In this document: one piece after another, positions 62,670 through 64,000 of the stretch | How the letters are laid out: every line of letters starts with the position of its first letter | Position numbering within the stretch: the first letter of the stretch is position 1 | NCBI RefSeq assembly: GCF_015355755.1 | Contig: NZ_JACVEE010000001.1 | Coordinates: 2,046,001 to 2,110,000, forward strand | Reading direction: 5' to 3' | Length of the DNA: 64,000 bases | DNA from: Nocardia sp. XZ_19_385 | Lineage (GTDB): Bacteria > Actinomycetota > Actinomycetes > Mycobacteriales > Mycobacteriaceae | Notes under the pieces: generated by a model | Seen by the model: the letters and a program-made list of their open reading frames with translations, nothing else | What the model was told of the DNA's origin: nothing | Databases searched by the model: none | Made by a program: the position numbers and the translations under genes

Positions 62670-64000
62670 TCAGCCTTCCGTCATGGGGACGCGCACGCCA
62701 CGCTCCCGGGCCACGTCGGCGGCGTGCTCGTAGCCCGCGTCGACGTGCCGGATGACGCCCATCCCGGGGTCGTTGGTCAGCACTCGGGTGATCTTCTCGG
62801 CGGCCAGTTCGGTGCCATCGGCGATGCACACCTGGCCGGCGTGGATGGAGCGTCCCATGCCGACGCCGCCGCCGTGGTGGATCGACACCCACGACGCGCC
62901 GGAGGCGGTGTTGACCAGGGCGTTGAGCAGCGGCCAGTCGGCGATGGCGTCGGAGCCGTCGAGCATGGCCTCGGTTTCGCGGTACGGCGAGGCCACCGAC
63001 CCGGAGTCGAGGTGGTCGCGGCCGATCGCGACGGGGGCGGACAGCTCGCCGGAGGCCACCATCTCGTTGAACTTCAGGCCGGCCAGGTGCCGCTCGCCGT
63101 AGCCGAGCCAGCAGATGCGAGCGGGCAGGCCTTCGAATGCGACCCGCTCCCCGGCCATTTCGATCCAGCGGCGCAGATGCTCGTTCTCCGGGAACAGCTC
63201 CAGGATCGCCTTGTCGGTGGCGGCGATGTCCTTCGGGTCACCCGAGAGCGCCGCCCAGCGGAACGGGCCGAGGCCCTCCTCGAACAGCGGGCGAATGTAG
63301 GCGGGCACGAAGCCGGGGAACTCGAAAGCCCGCGGGTAGCCGCCCTTTCGGGCTTCGTCACGGATGGAGTTGCCGTAGTCGAACACCTCGGCGCCGGCGT
63401 CCATGAAACCGACCATGGCCTCGACGTGGCGGGCCATCGATTCCCGGGCCTGCTTGGTGAACAGGCCCGGGTCCCGTTCGGCCGCGGTCTTCATGTCCGC
63501 GAACGGAATTCCGGCGGGCAGGTAGGACAGCGGGTCGTGCGCCGAAGTCTGATCGGTGACGATGTCGATCGGCGCACCCATGGCGAGCAGCTGCGGGAAG
63601 AGCTCGGCAGCGTTGCCCTCGACGCCGATCGACAGGGGCCGCTTGGCATCTCGTGCCTCAACAGCGAGCTGCAGCGCGTGCTCCAGGTTGTCGGCCTTGG
63701 TATCGAGGTACTTGTGCGCGATACGGCGATCGATGCGGGTCACATCGCAGTCCACACAGATCACGACGCCCTCGTTCATGGTGACCGCCAGCGGCTGCGC
63801 GCCACCCATACCGCCGAGCCCGGCAGTGAGGGTGATGGTGCCCGCCAGCGTCCCGCTCCCCCGGCCCGCCGCCGCGAGCTTGCGGGCGACCGCGCCGAAG
63901 GTTTCATAGGTGCCCTGCAGGATGCCCTGGGTGCCGATGTAGATCCAGGAACCGGCGGTCATCTGCCCGTACATGGTGAGGCCGAGTTCCTCGAGCCGCC
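62670..64000 (-). CDS. hutU: Urocanate hydratase, 5' end outside window
   Basis: The last 443 or so residues of urocanate hydratase; the frame is open to base 64000 ([34 protein letters not shown]). Seen: [44 protein letters not shown], the NAD-binding region and [21 protein letters not shown], highly characteristic of HutU. It converts urocanate to imidazolone propionate. First visible gene of the leftward hutU-hutI-hutG run. Confidence 0.97.
   Translation of the reverse strand, partial: RLEELGLTMYGQMTAGSWIYIGTQGILQGTYETFGAVARKLAAAGRGSGTLAGTITLTAGLGGMGGAQPLAVTMNEGVVICVDCDVTRIDRRIAHKYLDTKADNLEHALQLAVEARDAKRPLSIGVEGNAAELFPQLLAMGAPIDIVTDQTSAHDPLSYLPAGIPFADMKTAAERDPGLFTKQARESMARHVEAMVGFMDAGAEVFDYGNSIRDEARKGGYPRAFEFPGFVPAYIRPLFEEGLGPFRWAALSGDPKDIAATDKAILELFPENEHLRRWIEMAGERVAFEGLPARICWLGYGERHLAGLKFNEMVASGELSAPVAIGRDHLDSGSVASPYRETEAMLDGSDAIADWPLLNALVNTASGASWVSIHHGGGVGMGRSIHAGQVCIADGTELAAEKITRVLTNDPGMGVIRHVDAGYEHAADVARERGVRVPMTEG

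Overview
The window is high-GC actinobacterial DNA from a mycolic-acid-containing genus, most probably Nocardia or a close relative. The evidence is an AftB-type arabinofuranosyltransferase of the arabinogalactan cell wall, ESX (type VII secretion) substrates, IdeR/DtxR-type iron boxes, a Zur-type box, a mycothiol-type arsenate reductase, a mycoredoxin-like glutaredoxin, and strong G/C bias in third codon positions. The genus is inferred from gene content, not proven.

Layout. 1-1802: end of a nitroreductase-like gene, two iron boxes and an iron-siderophore-binding lipoprotein broken by a one-base frameshift. 1861-6335: a small secreted protein, a DUF4173-type membrane protein and aftB. 6417-9820: a CGNR zinc-finger regulator divergent from an epoxide hydrolase, then ureidoglycine aminohydrolase and a TetR regulator. 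9876-17212: a leftward run with an M14 peptidase lipoprotein behind twin palindromes, a small lipoprotein, a family-1 glycosyltransferase, three alpha/beta hydrolases and a flavin oxidoreductase. 17330-25650: a regulator-rich block (LuxR/LAL, SARP and a STAND ATPase) around a LysE exporter, a flavin monooxygenase and another hydrolase. Its intergenic regions share two sets of repeated motifs not explained by the genes. 25700-31605: a type VII secretion effector locus. A WXG100-DNase-I-like (EEP) nuclease gene is split by a small inversion that puts half of its catalytic residues on the other strand. The locus also holds EspC-like genes, a WXG-domain effector, membrane genes and a coding remnant. 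31841-33481: tRNA-Ala(GGC) with its terminator and a 13E12/DUF222 protein with a degenerate HNH site.

33482-47145: housekeeping and metabolic genes, including a DsbA-like protein, MFS transporter, phosphoglucomutase, two CrcB/Fluc fluoride channel subunits, secreted lipase, TetR, sugar-lactone oxidase, DUF2236 protein, ArsC, VOC protein, AraC regulator, dienelactone hydrolase and PLP dehydratase. 47149-53913: small membrane and secreted proteins, a serine hydrolase, two adjacent GAF-ANTAR regulators, a glutaredoxin and a GT87 mannosyltransferase. 53986-58814: a complete zinc uptake system (aztD, aztC and an unusual aztB fused to a beta-propeller, divergent from aztA) with a Zur-type box in the shared promoter. 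58917-64000: a Tat-exported flavin amine oxidase and the histidine-utilisation genes hutU (cut by the window edge), hutI and hutG.

Best leads: the inverted halves of the secreted nuclease; an 18-bp operator-like sequence repeated at the same distance before two leftward genes beside large regulators; two duplicated promoter blocks before the SARP and monooxygenase genes; and the permease-propeller fusion in the zinc system.
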